Positions 7,153 to 16,441 are shown, counted from the stretch's first letter. The stretch is 64,000 bases of DNA from an uncultured Flavobacteriales bacterium (GCA_937973685.1 CALJKJ010000017.1:1-64000); one strand, 5' to 3'. The notes: generated by a model from the sequence alone, not told the origin. Made by a program: numbers and translations.

Positions 7153-9456
7153 CTAATCCTCTAGGATTGTCAGCTTAGCAAATTTCAATAACAAGGTTTT
7201 GGATCCTGAATGCGGGAAGAATATTGTCGCTTTCTTATCGACTCCAGCGCCACTCAAACTGGTTACTTTTCCTTTTCCAAAACGTTCATGAGATACGTTG
7301 TATCCAACTTTGATGTCCAAGGTTAAACCATCTGTATTACCAGGCTTTGAACTTAACTCACTCAAACTCTTCAACGAACGAGGTGGCAAGGGACTAGCTG
7401 ATGAAAATGTATTAAGTCCTCCAGTATGTGGTCTGTCAAAACTTGCTTTACCACTACTTAACGAGCGTCCACTCCCACTAGGTCGTCCATATGCTGTTTC
7501 ATGTTGAATGTATGCTGGATCAATTTCATCAATAAATCGACTAGGTTCGGAAGAGATTAAATTCCCCCATTGAAAGCGCGAACTTGCATAAGTGATTGTA
7601 CATGATTTTTCAGCGCGTGTTACCGCTACATAAAACAAACGACGTTCTTCTTCCAATTCGGTGCGGGAATTAATACTCAATTGAGAAGGGAAAAGGTTTT
7701 CTTCTAATCCAACTAGAAAAACATGTGGAAATTCAAGTCCTTTACTCGAGTGAATCGTCATTAAAGTCACTTTGTTTTTGTCGTCTTCTTTGTCAGAATC
7801 AGCATCAGTAAGCAACGCGACATCAATCATGAAATCCGCCAATGTAGCAGGAACATCTTCGGAATTTTGAACGGTAAATTCTTTTATTCCCGCTAATAAT
7901 TCTTCGATATTTTGATAACGTTCAACTTCTTCTGGACCTTTGTCTTTCTCCGAATAAAGTTCTTTTAATATACCCGATGATTTTGCAATGTGTTGCGCAA
8001 GATCATATGCAGGTAAGGTCGATAACTGAGCCGTAAAACTTTGTATCATTGTTACAAACTCTGTCATTCGTTGTTTCGCTGCAGAAGGAATAGCAACGGG
8101 ATATTGATAGAAATTAGAAATGATATCCCAAATAGCAACACCATTCGTGTTTGCAGCAATAATTACGTTTTCCCAAGTAGTTTTTCCAATGCCTCGTTTT
8201 GGGTAATTGATCACACGTTTTAGTGCTTCCTCGTCTTTTTGATTAGCAGTTAAACGAAAGTAAGCCAAAATATCTTTGATTTCTTTGCGCTGATAAAAAG
8301 ATAATCCTCCATATATTTTGTAGGGAATATTCATTTTACGTAACGCTTCCTCAAACGAACGTGATTGTCTGTTGGTTCTGTACAAAATTGCATAGTCACT
8401 CCAATCAGAAACTTCACTGTGCTTTAAATCAAAAATTTTATTGGAAACAATCTTTCCCTCTTCGTTATCAGTTAATGCACGAATAACTTTAATTGGTGAA
8501 CCATTATCATTGTCCGTCCAAACGCTTTTTTTAATTTGATCTTTGTTTTTTGAAATAACACTATTCGCCGCTTCGACAATAACTTTTGTACTTCGGTAGT
8601 TCTGTTCCAGTTTGAATAACTTGTAATCAGGATAATCTGTACGAAAGTTTAATATGTTCTGAATATTTGCCCCTCGGAAGGAATATATACTTTGCGCATC
8701 ATCACCAACGACACAAATATTTTCATATACAGCGGCTAATTTCTTTACTATTAAATATTGCGAGTAGTTGGTATCCTGATACTCATCTACTAATATGTAT
8801 TTGAATTTCTGTTGGTAATAATGCAATACTTCAGGGAAATCGCGCAACAAGACATTCGTTTGGTATAATAAATCATCAAAATCCATTGCGCCTGCCTTGA
8901 AACATCTTACAGCGTATGCTTTGTATATGCGCGCAATTTCGGGACGTTGACTTTGTTTGTCTTCCGACATTATCTCAGAATTCTCAGCATAATCTTCTGG
9001 AGAAATCAAATTGTTTTTAGCAGCTGAAATCCGACCATAAATCATACTAGGCTTGTATATTTTATCGTCAAGGTTCAATTCTTTAACAATGTCTTTTAAC
9101 AAGCTCTTTGTATCTTGTGTGTCGTAAATGGTGAAATTTTGAGGATATCCAATTCTATCTGCATTGAAGCGTAATAACCGAGCAAAAACAGAGTGAAAAG
9201 TTCCCATGGTAATATTTTTCGCTTCACCAGCACCCACAATACTACCAATACGTTCCGTCATTTCACGAGCCGCTTTATTAGTAAAAGTTAATGCTAAAAT
9301 ATTGAACGGGTCTACACCATGATCAATCATGTAAGCAATACGCATGGTTAAAACACGAGTTTTCCCCGATCCAGCACCAGCAATAACCATTGTTGGCCCT
9401 TCAATATTTTCTACTGCTACGCGTTGACTTTCGTTTAATCCATCCAAATATTCCAT
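7153..9456 (-). CDS. pcrA: ATP-dependent DNA helicase, UvrD/PcrA type
   Basis: This superfamily 1A 3'-5' helicase of 767 residues unwinds DNA in repair and replication restart. Walker A is AGAGSGKT at residues 26-33. Further motifs are LTFTNKAAREM (Ia), LVDEYQDTN (Walker B), VGDDAQSIYSFRGA (III), LEQNYRST (IV), TIHSSKGLEFPHVFLVG (V) and RRLFYVAVTRAEK (VI). The C-terminal 50 residues form the tudor-like region of the PcrA/UvrD branch (HERFGKGKV). Length is normal. A TATATTTG element ends only 5 nt before the ATG, so the mRNA may be nearly leaderless. I cannot tell uvrD from pcrA by sequence alone. Confidence 0.93.
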   Translation of the reverse strand: MEYLDGLNESQRVAVENIEGPTMVIAGAGSGKTRVLTMRIAYMIDHGVDPFNILALTFTNKAAREMTERIGSIVGAGEAKNITMGTFHSVFARLLRFNADRIGYPQNFTIYDTQDTKSLLKDIVKELNLDDKIYKPSMIYGRISAAKNNLISPEDYAENSEIMSEDKQSQRPEIARIYKAYAVRCFKAGAMDFDDLLYQTNVLLRDFPEVLHYYQQKFKYILVDEYQDTNYSQYLIVKKLAAVYENICVVGDDAQSIYSFRGANIQNILNFRTDYPDYKLFKLEQNYRSTKVIVEAANSVISKNKDQIKKSVWTDNDNGSPIKVIRALTDNEEGKIVSNKIFDLKHSEVSDWSDYAILYRTNRQSRSFEEALRKMNIPYKIYGGLSFYQRKEIKDILAYFRLTANQKDEEALKRVINYPKRGIGKTTWENVIIAANTNGVAIWDIISNFYQYPVAIPSAAKQRMTEFVTMIQSFTAQLSTLPAYDLAQHIAKSSGILKELYSEKDKGPEEVERYQNIEELLAGIKEFTVQNSEDVPATLADFMIDVALLTDADSDKEDDKNKVTLMTIHSSKGLEFPHVFLVGLEENLFPSQLSINSRTELEEERRLFYVAVTRAEKSCTITYASSRFQWGNLISSEPSRFIDEIDPAYIQHETAYGRPSGSGRSLSSGKASFDRPHTGGLNTFSSASPLPPRSLKSLSELSSKPGNTDGLTLDIKVGYNVSHERFGKGKVTSLSGAGVDKKATIFFPHSGSKTLLLKFAKLTILED

Positions 9457-9461
9457 AGTTA

Positions 9462-9469
9462 CAAATATA
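9462..9469 (-). promoter_or_regulatory. Candidate -7 element for the helicase gene
   Basis: On the minus strand this reads TATATTTG, an exact match to the Bacteroidota -7 consensus TAnnTTTG. The start codon is at 9456, so transcription would begin at or within a few bases of the ATG. No well-spaced TTG upstream element is visible, which lowers confidence. Confidence 0.4.
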
Positions 9470-9555
9470 ATAAATCGCGATTCAAAACTTGGATGAAACT
9501 AACCCGATGAAGGAATATTTATAAACAGAACAATATGTTATTCAAAGAAATGTTA

Positions 9556-9563
9556 TAGATTTG
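9556..9563 (+). promoter_or_regulatory. Candidate -7 element for T9SS protein gene
   Basis: TAGATTTG matches TAnnTTTG and lies 20 nt before the ATG at 9584. No TTG is found 19 nt upstream, so this is a half-promoter call only. Confidence 0.45.
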
Positions 9564-9583
9564 GTATAATTAACTACATCACT

Positions 9584-10525
9584 ATGAAAAACCGATTTAT
9601 CATTTTTGTTTTTTTCTTCATCTCTTATTCTGGTTTTTCACAGCTAATGCGCAGTGATGTGTATAATTTTTCTATTGGAGATGTTTTTGTTGTTAGGTTT
9701 AAATATCATGTTACTGGAGATAATAGTCCTGGTACAATAAATGTTCGGCACGAACTTTTTCGGATTTTGCAATCTTCCTATTTAAACAATTCCACTGAAG
9801 TAATTTACCAAGCACAACGACAAACGTATATCCCACCGTTGTCAAATGGAAACGGTTCCGGAACTCCAAGTGTTTTTTTTATTGACACTGTGAGTTTTTC
9901 TCATTTGAATTTAAATGAACCCTATGAAATAGATGATAATGATTCTCCTTTTGGAATTAGTTTTATTACGCCATTTACAACTCCTTATCCGGAGTCATGT
10001 TCAGTTCGAGATTCAATACTAGTTAATTATCAAGATTGTCAGAACAACATGCTTTCAAAGTTCAATTTTGGGGTTTCATTTTACAACGATGGGATTTGTA
10101 ACCCTAGTGAAACTATGGTATCTCAATACAGTGTGATTGAAGGACTTGGAGGACCATATGGAGAATGGGGTTATGCTGATGATACAGGACATGATCCTAC
10201 ATCAAACTATGGAGGTTTAGTTTTGGATTATTATTATAAAAACGGTGTACATTGCGGCCTATTTCCAGATTTCTTTTTGAATGTGGAAGAACAAAATAAA
10301 TTGGAATTTTCAGTTTCCCCAAATCCAGCTATGGATAAATTGCACGTACAAGGGGTAGAAGCAATACAGTCGTTTTTGATTCTTACTGCAGACGGTAAGT
10401 TGGCACCTCAAAACTTGTCTTTGCAAGGAATGGATGTCGATGTTAGTCAGTTAAGTTCTGGTTTTTATTTACTGCAAATCACGGATGTTAGTGGGAAAAT
10501 TGGCGTAGTTCGGTTTGTGAAATAA
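9584..10525 (+). CDS. Secreted protein with T9SS type A sorting domain
   Basis: The 313-residue protein has a signal peptide (NRFIIFVFFFISYSGFSQ), an unrecognised extracellular body of about 215 residues, and a C-terminal sorting domain of roughly 75 residues. That domain starts at FSVSPNPAMDKLHV and ends at SGFYLLQITDVSGKIGVVRFVK-like strands. The SPNPA start and the G-F-Y-L-L strand are hallmarks of type A cargo exported across the outer membrane by the type IX system. The body holds an EIDDNDSPFG segment and several paired cysteines but no catalytic motif I know. It is transcribed alone, divergent from the helicase. Confidence 0.82.
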   Translation: MKNRFIIFVFFFISYSGFSQLMRSDVYNFSIGDVFVVRFKYHVTGDNSPGTINVRHELFRILQSSYLNNSTEVIYQAQRQTYIPPLSNGNGSGTPSVFFIDTVSFSHLNLNEPYEIDDNDSPFGISFITPFTTPYPESCSVRDSILVNYQDCQNNMLSKFNFGVSFYNDGICNPSETMVSQYSVIEGLGGPYGEWGYADDTGHDPTSNYGGLVLDYYYKNGVHCGLFPDFFLNVEEQNKLEFSVSPNPAMDKLHVQGVEAIQSFLILTADGKLAPQNLSLQGMDVDVSQLSSGFYLLQITDVSGKIGVVRFVK

Positions 10526-10862
10526 CATTGTATTTTAGACTATTCTTTTCAGATAAGTTAAACCACAATTTCTATAAGCAATTTTTATAGAATCGTTAAA
10601 CACAACACTATGATTAAGTGCAGCTTGAAACCGTTTTTATCAGTTATCGAGGTAAATTGAATTTTGTGTGTAAAATTGTTGCTGTTTGTGATTTCTATGT
10701 TTGTTAACGGACTGTTTTTTTGTTCAATTTTTATTTCACTCATTTTTATTGAAATATCATCGACATTTTGTAAGTTTGTCGTGTAAATATGTGCTAGAAA
10801 TATTTACTTTTTTCGAGAAATAAGTACCCCATTTTTACTTCATCATTTTAAATTTTGAAAAA
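10526..10862 (+). other. Intergenic region of 337 nt with hairpin and promoter
   Basis: No credible coding region is seen. An AT-only style hairpin (TTCTATAA at 10570-10577 with TTATAGAA at 10585-10592) follows the upstream stop but has no T-run after it, so it is a weak terminator candidate at best. The right third carries a full promoter for the KAS III gene at 10749-10778, followed by a leader of about 80 nt with no recognised structure. Confidence 0.6.
10749..10778 (+). promoter_or_regulatory. Bacteroidota-type promoter of KAS III gene
   Basis: TTG at 10749-10751 is separated by exactly 19 nt from TAAGTTTG at 10771-10778, matching the TTG-N19-TAnnTTTG layout of primary-sigma promoters in this phylum. 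The gene starts at 10863, giving a leader of about 80 nt. Confidence 0.7.
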
Positions 10863-11927
10863 ATGAAAAGTGTTATCACAGGAATAGGGTGCTTCATACC
10901 ACCAAGCGTTAAGACGAATCGCGATTTTATGATTCATGAGTTTTACGACGAAAAACGTCAATTAATTCCTTTGAGTCCAGAAGTCATTGCAAGAAAATTC
11001 GAAACCATTACGGGTATACAAGAACGTAGGTACGCAGCTGCAGATATGAATTGCTCCGATATGGCTACATTGGCAGCTGAACAAGCATTAAATGATGCCG
11101 GATGTAATTGGGAAGAAATCGATCAGATTATTGTAGCACACAATTTTGGAGATGTTGTTAAACATACCATTCAAACAGATGTGGTTCCTTCTATTGCATC
11201 GCGTGTGAAACACAAATTAGGAATCCTCAATCCAAATTGCGTAGCTTATGATATTTTATTTGGCTGTCCAGGTTGGGTACAAGGAATGATTCAAGCGCAC
11301 ATATATTTACTAGCAGGCGCAGCAAAAAAATGCTTGGTTATTGGGGCTGAATCGTTAAGTCGCGTTATCGATCCCTATGATAGAGATAGTATGATTTTTT
11401 CAGATGGCGCTGGCGCCGCTGTCATTGAATTAGTGCCAGGTGAAGATGCTGGTGTTTTATCGTTCAGTACTCAAAGTCATTGTGCCGAGGAAATGGAATA
11501 CTTGAATCTTGGGCAATCCAATTTTCCAGAATCAGACCCGCGTATTCGTTACATAAAAATGAAGGGACGCAAAGTATACGAATATGCAATAAAAAATGTG
11601 CCTATTGCCATGAAAGACTGTATTGATAAAGCAGGTATTTCAATCAAAGACATCAAAAAAATATTCATACATCAAGCGAACGAAAAATTAGACGAAGCGA
11701 TCGTTAGAGAATTGTTCAAGTTATATGGTTTAAATGATGTTCCAGTTGATTTGATGCCAATGAACATTCAGAAACTAGGAAATAGTTCAGTCGCAACAAT
11801 ACCTACCTTATATACTATGGTAAAAAATGGCGAAATTGAAGGTTTCGAAATTAACGAAGGAGATATAGTGCTTTTTGCATCTGTTGGTGCAGGAATGAAC
11901 ATCAATGCCATGTGCTATAAAGTTTGA
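10863..11927 (+). CDS. 3-oxoacyl-ACP synthase III family protein
   Basis: This 354-residue thiolase-fold ketosynthase has the KAS III catalytic triad Cys135 (LFGCPGWVQG), His270 (IHQANEKL) and Asn307 (LGNSSVATIP). It probably condenses an acyl-CoA with malonyl-ACP. It diverges from housekeeping FabH around the active site (FabH usually has an A-C-S/A-G-F context instead of G-C-P-G-W) and is longer than the usual ~320-330 residues. A specialised role, for example priming a branched or aryl lipid, is therefore possible. No other fatty-acid or polyketide genes lie nearby. It is transcribed from its own promoter, and the next gene follows after 16 nt. Confidence 0.85.
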   Translation: MKSVITGIGCFIPPSVKTNRDFMIHEFYDEKRQLIPLSPEVIARKFETITGIQERRYAAADMNCSDMATLAAEQALNDAGCNWEEIDQIIVAHNFGDVVKHTIQTDVVPSIASRVKHKLGILNPNCVAYDILFGCPGWVQGMIQAHIYLLAGAAKKCLVIGAESLSRVIDPYDRDSMIFSDGAGAAVIELVPGEDAGVLSFSTQSHCAEEMEYLNLGQSNFPESDPRIRYIKMKGRKVYEYAIKNVPIAMKDCIDKAGISIKDIKKIFIHQANEKLDEAIVRELFKLYGLNDVPVDLMPMNIQKLGNSSVATIPTLYTMVKNGEIEGFEINEGDIVLFASVGAGMNINAMCYKV

Positions 11928-11943
11928 TTGTAAACGTTAGTTC

Positions 11944-12852
11944 ATGAAGTGGATTACTACCTTTTTAATAATAGTGTCGTTTTCGGTTTTTAGCCAACAA
12001 ACTTCTTGGACTTACAACCAACCTGTTTGGCATTATGCTTATACGAATGTTGCTGAAAGTGGTTTTATCAAATTAGTTGATAGTGGTGATACAATTTTAC
12101 AAGGTAAAACTTGTATGAAACTAAACGCAACAAAATATTCTTTTTTCATCACTGGACCAAGTGGTGGAATGTTTGAAACAAATTCACCTTATATTTCAGG
12201 AATCGTGTATAGTTCTAATGATACCATGTTTCATTGGAATAACGATCATTTTAATGTGTTGTATATTTTTAATCCTGTTATAAATCAACAATGGGTGGTT
12301 TTTGATAACACACCGTTTTTAAGTTGTAATGACAGTTCACTAGTACAAGTTATTGCAACGGGTACAGAAATAATCAACAACAATCAGTTTGACTATTATC
12401 AATTAACAACGCTTGCCGGTTCCGGTGTTGGTATTGATTCGAAAGTTTGCAACACCATTGGACCATTGGGTGCTTATTTTTTTCCGACTGCAAGAAATTG
12501 CGACTCAACAATTATTCCAGAATTTGATCAAATACACCTCATTTGTTTCGAAGACGATAACATAACTGTAAGCCCGGCGAATGAAATTTGCGAATGGCAT
12601 TTGGGAACGGAGGATGATCAAATTGAAATGTTTAGTTATTATCCAAATCCAACTTCAGGGGAGTTAACCTTGTCAGCAGAAAGCGGAATTGGTGAATTTA
12701 CTATTGTGGATTTATTTGGTAATTGTGTGTTGCGTTCTCAAACGAATGAATCAATTTTAAAAATTGACATCACTTTATTAGCAAATGGAATTTATTTGTT
12801 AAAATCTACTACGAATCCATCGGCAATTTATTTTATTCAAAAGACGAATTAA
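11944..12852 (+). CDS. Secreted protein with T9SS type A sorting domain
   Basis: The 302-residue protein has a signal peptide (KWITTFLIIVSFSVFSQ), a body without recognised motifs, and a C-terminal sorting domain. That domain starts near residue 232 at SYYPNPTSGELTLS and runs through NGIYLLKS to the end. The Y-P-N-P start and the hydrophobic G-I-Y-L-L strand are the type A T9SS signal. It is 16 nt after the KAS III gene and probably shares its transcript, although the functions look unrelated. It is followed by a weak A/T-rich stem, AAAAATCA with TGATTTTT, at about 12851-12873. Confidence 0.8.
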   Translation: MKWITTFLIIVSFSVFSQQTSWTYNQPVWHYAYTNVAESGFIKLVDSGDTILQGKTCMKLNATKYSFFITGPSGGMFETNSPYISGIVYSSNDTMFHWNNDHFNVLYIFNPVINQQWVVFDNTPFLSCNDSSLVQVIATGTEIINNNQFDYYQLTTLAGSGVGIDSKVCNTIGPLGAYFFPTARNCDSTIIPEFDQIHLICFEDDNITVSPANEICEWHLGTEDDQIEMFSYYPNPTSGELTLSAESGIGEFTIVDLFGNCVLRSQTNESILKIDITLLANGIYLLKSTTNPSAIYFIQKTN

Positions 12853-12964
12853 AAAATCACTTTTTTGATTTTTGAAAACGTTTTTGAAAGCTGTGCATTT
12901 TTTTCTCTTCAAAAAAAAGATGAACACTAAAATGTTCAAAAACAGCACTTTTTTACAAAAACTC

Positions 12965-12994
12965 TTGTATTCTAATTATTTCTGTCTATCTTTG
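12965..12994 (+). promoter_or_regulatory. Promoter of the ribosomal protein operon
   Basis: TTG at 12965-12967 and TATCTTTG at 12987-12994 are separated by 19 nt, the canonical Bacteroidota arrangement. The rpsL start is at 13051, leaving a leader of about 50 nt. This is the only clear promoter ahead of the 17-kb operon. Confidence 0.8.
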
Positions 12995-13050
12995 CACCCC
13001 TCAAAGTATGTTTGGGGCTATTTATTTATTAATTAAAATTTGAGTACTGT

Positions 13051-13431
13051 ATGCCAACTATTCAACAGTTAGTTCGCAAGGGAAGGACTGCGGTCGTTAA
13101 GAAATCGAAGTCAGCGGCTTTAGATTCTTGCCCGCAGCGCAAAGGAGTATGTGTACGTGTGTACACCACTACGCCCAAGAAACCGAACTCTGCAATGCGT
13201 AAAGTTGCAAGGGTGCGTCTCACCAATGGAAAAGAGGTGAACGCATACATCGGAGGTGAAGGTCACAACTTACAAGAGCACTCTTTGGTGCTTGTACGTG
13301 GTGGAAGGGTTAAAGATTTACCAGGGGTTCGTTACCACATTGTTCGTGGTGCGGAAGATACAGCTGGTGTTGAAGGCCGTTCACAACGTCGTTCTAAGTA
13401 TGGAACAAAACGTCCAAAAGCTAAGAAATAA
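13051..13431 (+). CDS. rpsL: 30S ribosomal protein S12
   Basis: This is the decoding-centre protein of the small subunit, 126 residues. The conserved loops TPKKPNSAMRK (41-51) and RGGRVKDLPGVRYH (83-96) are intact. Lys43 and Lys88, the positions where streptomycin-resistance changes usually fall, are both lysine. First gene of the operon, 15 nt before rpsG. Confidence 0.98.
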   Translation: MPTIQQLVRKGRTAVVKKSKSAALDSCPQRKGVCVRVYTTTPKKPNSAMRKVARVRLTNGKEVNAYIGGEGHNLQEHSLVLVRGGRVKDLPGVRYHIVRGAEDTAGVEGRSQRRSKYGTKRPKAKK

Positions 13432-13446
13432 TAAAACTTTGAAGAG

Positions 13447-13917
13447 ATGAGAAGAAGAAAAGCGAAAAAAATTGCCATACTCCCGGATCCAAAGTTTAAC
13501 GACGTTGTTGTAACGAAATTCGTAAACAACTTAATGTACTCTGGTAAGAAGAATTTGGCTTTTAAAATTTTCTATGATGCAATTGAAATCATAGACAAGA
13601 AATTAGAAGATCAAGAAGGATTAGAAGTGTTCAAAAAAGCATTAGAAAATGTAACTCCATCTGTGGAGGTGCGTTCTCGTCGTGTTGGTGGAGCTACTTT
13701 CCAAATCCCGACTCCTGTTCGTGAAGGACGTAAACAATCATTAGCTATGAAATGGTTAATTGGTTATTCTCGTAAACGTAACGAAAAATCAATGGCTGGA
13801 AAATTAGCTTCTGAGCTAATTGCTGCTTCAAAGGAAGAAGGTGCTGCTTTCAAAAAGAAAGAAGATACTTTACGTATGGCTGAAGCAAATAAAGCGTTCT
13901 CACACTTTAGATTCTAA
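13447..13917 (+). CDS. rpsG: 30S ribosomal protein S7
   Basis: S7 nucleates assembly of the 30S head and lies at the E-site. This 156-residue copy starts MRRRKAKK and contains the conserved VEVRSRRVGGATFQIP block (about residues 75-90). It sits 6 nt before fusA in the usual str order. Confidence 0.98.
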   Translation: MRRRKAKKIAILPDPKFNDVVVTKFVNNLMYSGKKNLAFKIFYDAIEIIDKKLEDQEGLEVFKKALENVTPSVEVRSRRVGGATFQIPTPVREGRKQSLAMKWLIGYSRKRNEKSMAGKLASELIAASKEEGAAFKKKEDTLRMAEANKAFSHFRF

Positions 13918-13923
13918 TAAGTC

Positions 13924-16029
13924 ATGGCAAGAGATCTTAAATTCACAAGAAATATCGGGATTGCAGCGCATATTGATGCTGGAAAAACGACAACTACTGA
14001 GCGTATTTTATACTACGCTGGTGTTAATCACAAAATTGGTGAGGTACACGACGGTGGTGCTACAATGGACTGGATGGAGCAAGAGCAAGAGCGTGGTATC
14101 ACGATTACTTCTGCTGCAACTACAGTAAATTGGAAATACAGAAATCAAAATTACCACATCAATATTATTGATACTCCAGGACACGTTGACTTTACCGTTG
14201 AGGTAAATCGTTCGTTACGTGTATTAGATGGATTGGTATTCTTGTTCTCTGCAGTTGACGGTGTTGAGCCTCAATCAGAGACAAACTGGCGTTTGGCAAA
14301 TAACTACAATGTTCCTCGTATTGGTTTCGTTAACAAAATGGACCGTCAAGGAGCTGACTTTTTAAATGTTTGTGCGCAAGTAAAAGAAATGTTAGGTAGT
14401 CACGCATTACCATTACAAATCAATATTGGTGACGAAGACAACTTCAAAGGAGTTGTTGACTTAATCAACTTTAAAGGTATCGTTTGGAATGATGCTGACC
14501 AAGGAATGACATTCCAAGAGGTTGAAATTCCTGCTGATATTATTGATGAAGCAAGAAGATTAAGAAGCGAATTATTGGAAGCAGTTGCTGAATTTGATGA
14601 GTCATTGATGGAGAAATTCTTCGAGGACGAAAATTCATTGACAGAAAGAGAAATCTTAGATGCATTACGTGCAGCTACAATTTCTGGAAAAGTTGTTCCA
14701 ATGATGTGTGGTTCTTCTTTCAAAAACAAAGGTGTTCAAGCAATGTTAGACATGGTAATGGAAATTCTTCCTTCACCATTGGATAACGGATCTATCGTAG
14801 GTGTTAATCCAAAAACGGATGAAGAAGAGGAACGTGTTCCTTCTTACGATGCGCCATTTGCTGCATTAGCATTTAAAATTGCAACGGATCCTTTCGTAGG
14901 TCGTTTGTGTTTTATCCGTGCTTATTCTGGTGTTTTACCAGCTGGTTCATACGTTTACAATACGCGTTCAAATAACAAAGAACGTATTTCTCGTATCTTC
15001 CAAATGCACGCAAACAAACAAAATCAAATTGATGAATTAGGTGCTGGTGATATCGGTGCGGTTGTTGGATTTAAAGATATCCGTACAGGAGATACTTTAT
15101 GTGCTGAGAACGCTCCAATCATTTTGGAATCAATGAATTTCCCTGATCCAGTTATCGGGATTGCAATTGAGCCTAAAACACAAGCTGATTCTGACCGTTT
15201 GTCAAATGGATTAAACAAATTGGCTGAAGAAGATCCAACGTTCCGTGTAAATACGGATGAAGAGTCTGGACAGACAATTATCTCTGGAATGGGTGAGTTA
15301 CACTTAGATATTATTATCGACCGTTTGAAACGTGAGTTTAAAGTGGAAGTAAATCAAGGTGCACCTCAAGTTACATACCGTGAGGATATTACAATTCCTG
15401 TTAATCACCGTGAAGTGTACAAGAAACAATCAGGTGGACGTGGTAAATTCGCGGACATTTTGGTTACAATTTCTCCACAAACAGATCAAGAGAAAACAGG
15501 TTTGGAATTCATTAACAGCATCAAAGGTGGTAACATTCCGCGTGAGTTTATCCCTTCTGTTGAGAAAGGTTTCAAAGAGTCTATGAAAAATGGAGTTTTA
15601 GCTGGATTCCCGGTTGAAGCGATGAAAGTTGAATTAACAGATGGTTCATTCCACGCAGTCGATTCAGATTCATTGTCTTTCGAGATGGCAGCTAAAATGG
15701 CATACAGATCAGCTCTTAAAAATTGTAAACCAATCTTATTGGAGCCAATCATGAAATTAGAAGTGATTTGTCCAGAAGAGAACATGGGTGATATCGTAGG
15801 TGACTTAAACCGTCGTCGTGGTATGATGAAAGGTATGGATGACAAAGCAGGAGGAAAAGTGGTTAAAGCTGATGTTCCGTTGTCTGAAATGTTTGGATAT
15901 GTAACACAATTACGAACGTTATCATCAGGTCGTGCAACATCTTCAATGGAATTCTCACATTACGCTGAGGCTCCTAAAAATGTAGCAGAAGAGGTGATCG
16001 CTAAAATGAATGGAAAAGTTAACGCTTAA
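13924..16029 (+). CDS. fusA: Translation elongation factor G
   Basis: EF-G is the GTPase that drives translocation of tRNA and mRNA. The 701-residue length is normal. G-motifs seen are AHIDAGKTT (P-loop, about 16-24), switch II DTPGHVDF and NKMD; the switch I region RGITITSAAT is intact. The full domain set follows through to the conserved GDLNRRRGMMKGM block of domain V. No tuf gene follows, so EF-Tu is encoded elsewhere; rpsJ comes next after 10 nt. Confidence 0.98.
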   Translation: MARDLKFTRNIGIAAHIDAGKTTTTERILYYAGVNHKIGEVHDGGATMDWMEQEQERGITITSAATTVNWKYRNQNYHINIIDTPGHVDFTVEVNRSLRVLDGLVFLFSAVDGVEPQSETNWRLANNYNVPRIGFVNKMDRQGADFLNVCAQVKEMLGSHALPLQINIGDEDNFKGVVDLINFKGIVWNDADQGMTFQEVEIPADIIDEARRLRSELLEAVAEFDESLMEKFFEDENSLTEREILDALRAATISGKVVPMMCGSSFKNKGVQAMLDMVMEILPSPLDNGSIVGVNPKTDEEEERVPSYDAPFAALAFKIATDPFVGRLCFIRAYSGVLPAGSYVYNTRSNNKERISRIFQMHANKQNQIDELGAGDIGAVVGFKDIRTGDTLCAENAPIILESMNFPDPVIGIAIEPKTQADSDRLSNGLNKLAEEDPTFRVNTDEESGQTIISGMGELHLDIIIDRLKREFKVEVNQGAPQVTYREDITIPVNHREVYKKQSGGRGKFADILVTISPQTDQEKTGLEFINSIKGGNIPREFIPSVEKGFKESMKNGVLAGFPVEAMKVELTDGSFHAVDSDSLSFEMAAKMAYRSALKNCKPILLEPIMKLEVICPEENMGDIVGDLNRRRGMMKGMDDKAGGKVVKADVPLSEMFGYVTQLRTLSSGRATSSMEFSHYAEAPKNVAEEVIAKMNGKVNA

Positions 16030-16039
16030 GACATAGGTA

Positions 16040-16345
16040 ATGAGCCAGAAAATTAGAATTAAATTAAAGTCGTACGATCATAACTTGGTTGACAAATCGG
16101 CTGAGAAAATCGTTAAAACGGTTAAAGCAACTGGAGCTGTAGTTAGTGGTCCAATTCCACTTCCAACTCACAAACGTATCTACACAGTATTACGTTCTCC
16201 TCACGTTAATAAAAAAGCGCGTGAGCAATTCGAATTGTGTTCTTACAAACGTTTGTTGGATATTTACAGCTCATCATCTAAAACAGTAGATGCGTTGATG
16301 CGATTAGAACTTCCTAGTGGAGTTGATGTAGAAATTAAAGTGTGA
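16040..16345 (+). CDS. rpsJ: 30S ribosomal protein S10
   Basis: S10 is part of the 30S head and also the NusE transcription factor. The 101-residue protein starts MSQKIRIKLKSYDH, with the conserved GPIPLPT loop at about 38-44. It is joined to the str genes (10 nt from fusA) and separated from rplC by a 96-nt gap that holds a strong hairpin, so the S10 cluster is split after its first gene. Confidence 0.98.
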   Translation: MSQKIRIKLKSYDHNLVDKSAEKIVKTVKATGAVVSGPIPLPTHKRIYTVLRSPHVNKKAREQFELCSYKRLLDIYSSSSKTVDALMRLELPSGVDVEIKV

Positions 16346-16351
16346 TGAAAT

Positions 16352-16395
16352 TTACAAGTGAAAGTGGGGTTATTAATATCCCCACTCACTTGTAA
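16352..16395 (+). promoter_or_regulatory. Strong hairpin between rpsJ and rplC
   Basis: TTACAAGTG (16352-16360) pairs 9/9 with CACTTGTAA (16387-16395), and AGTGGGG (16363-16369) pairs 7/7 with CCCCACT (16380-16386). Together they form a 16-bp stem with a 2-nt AA bulge and a 10-nt loop. No T-run follows, so it is not a standard terminator. A site for autogenous control, attenuation or RNA processing is possible. Confidence 0.75.
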
Positions 16396-16441
16396 CAATT
16401 TACATCACTTTAATAATTTATAATTTATAATAAGTTAAAGT

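Noticed and set aside
16352..16395. Hairpin as a standard terminator separating two operons
   Set aside because: No T-run follows and no convincing promoter lies before rplC, so a terminator call is not supported.
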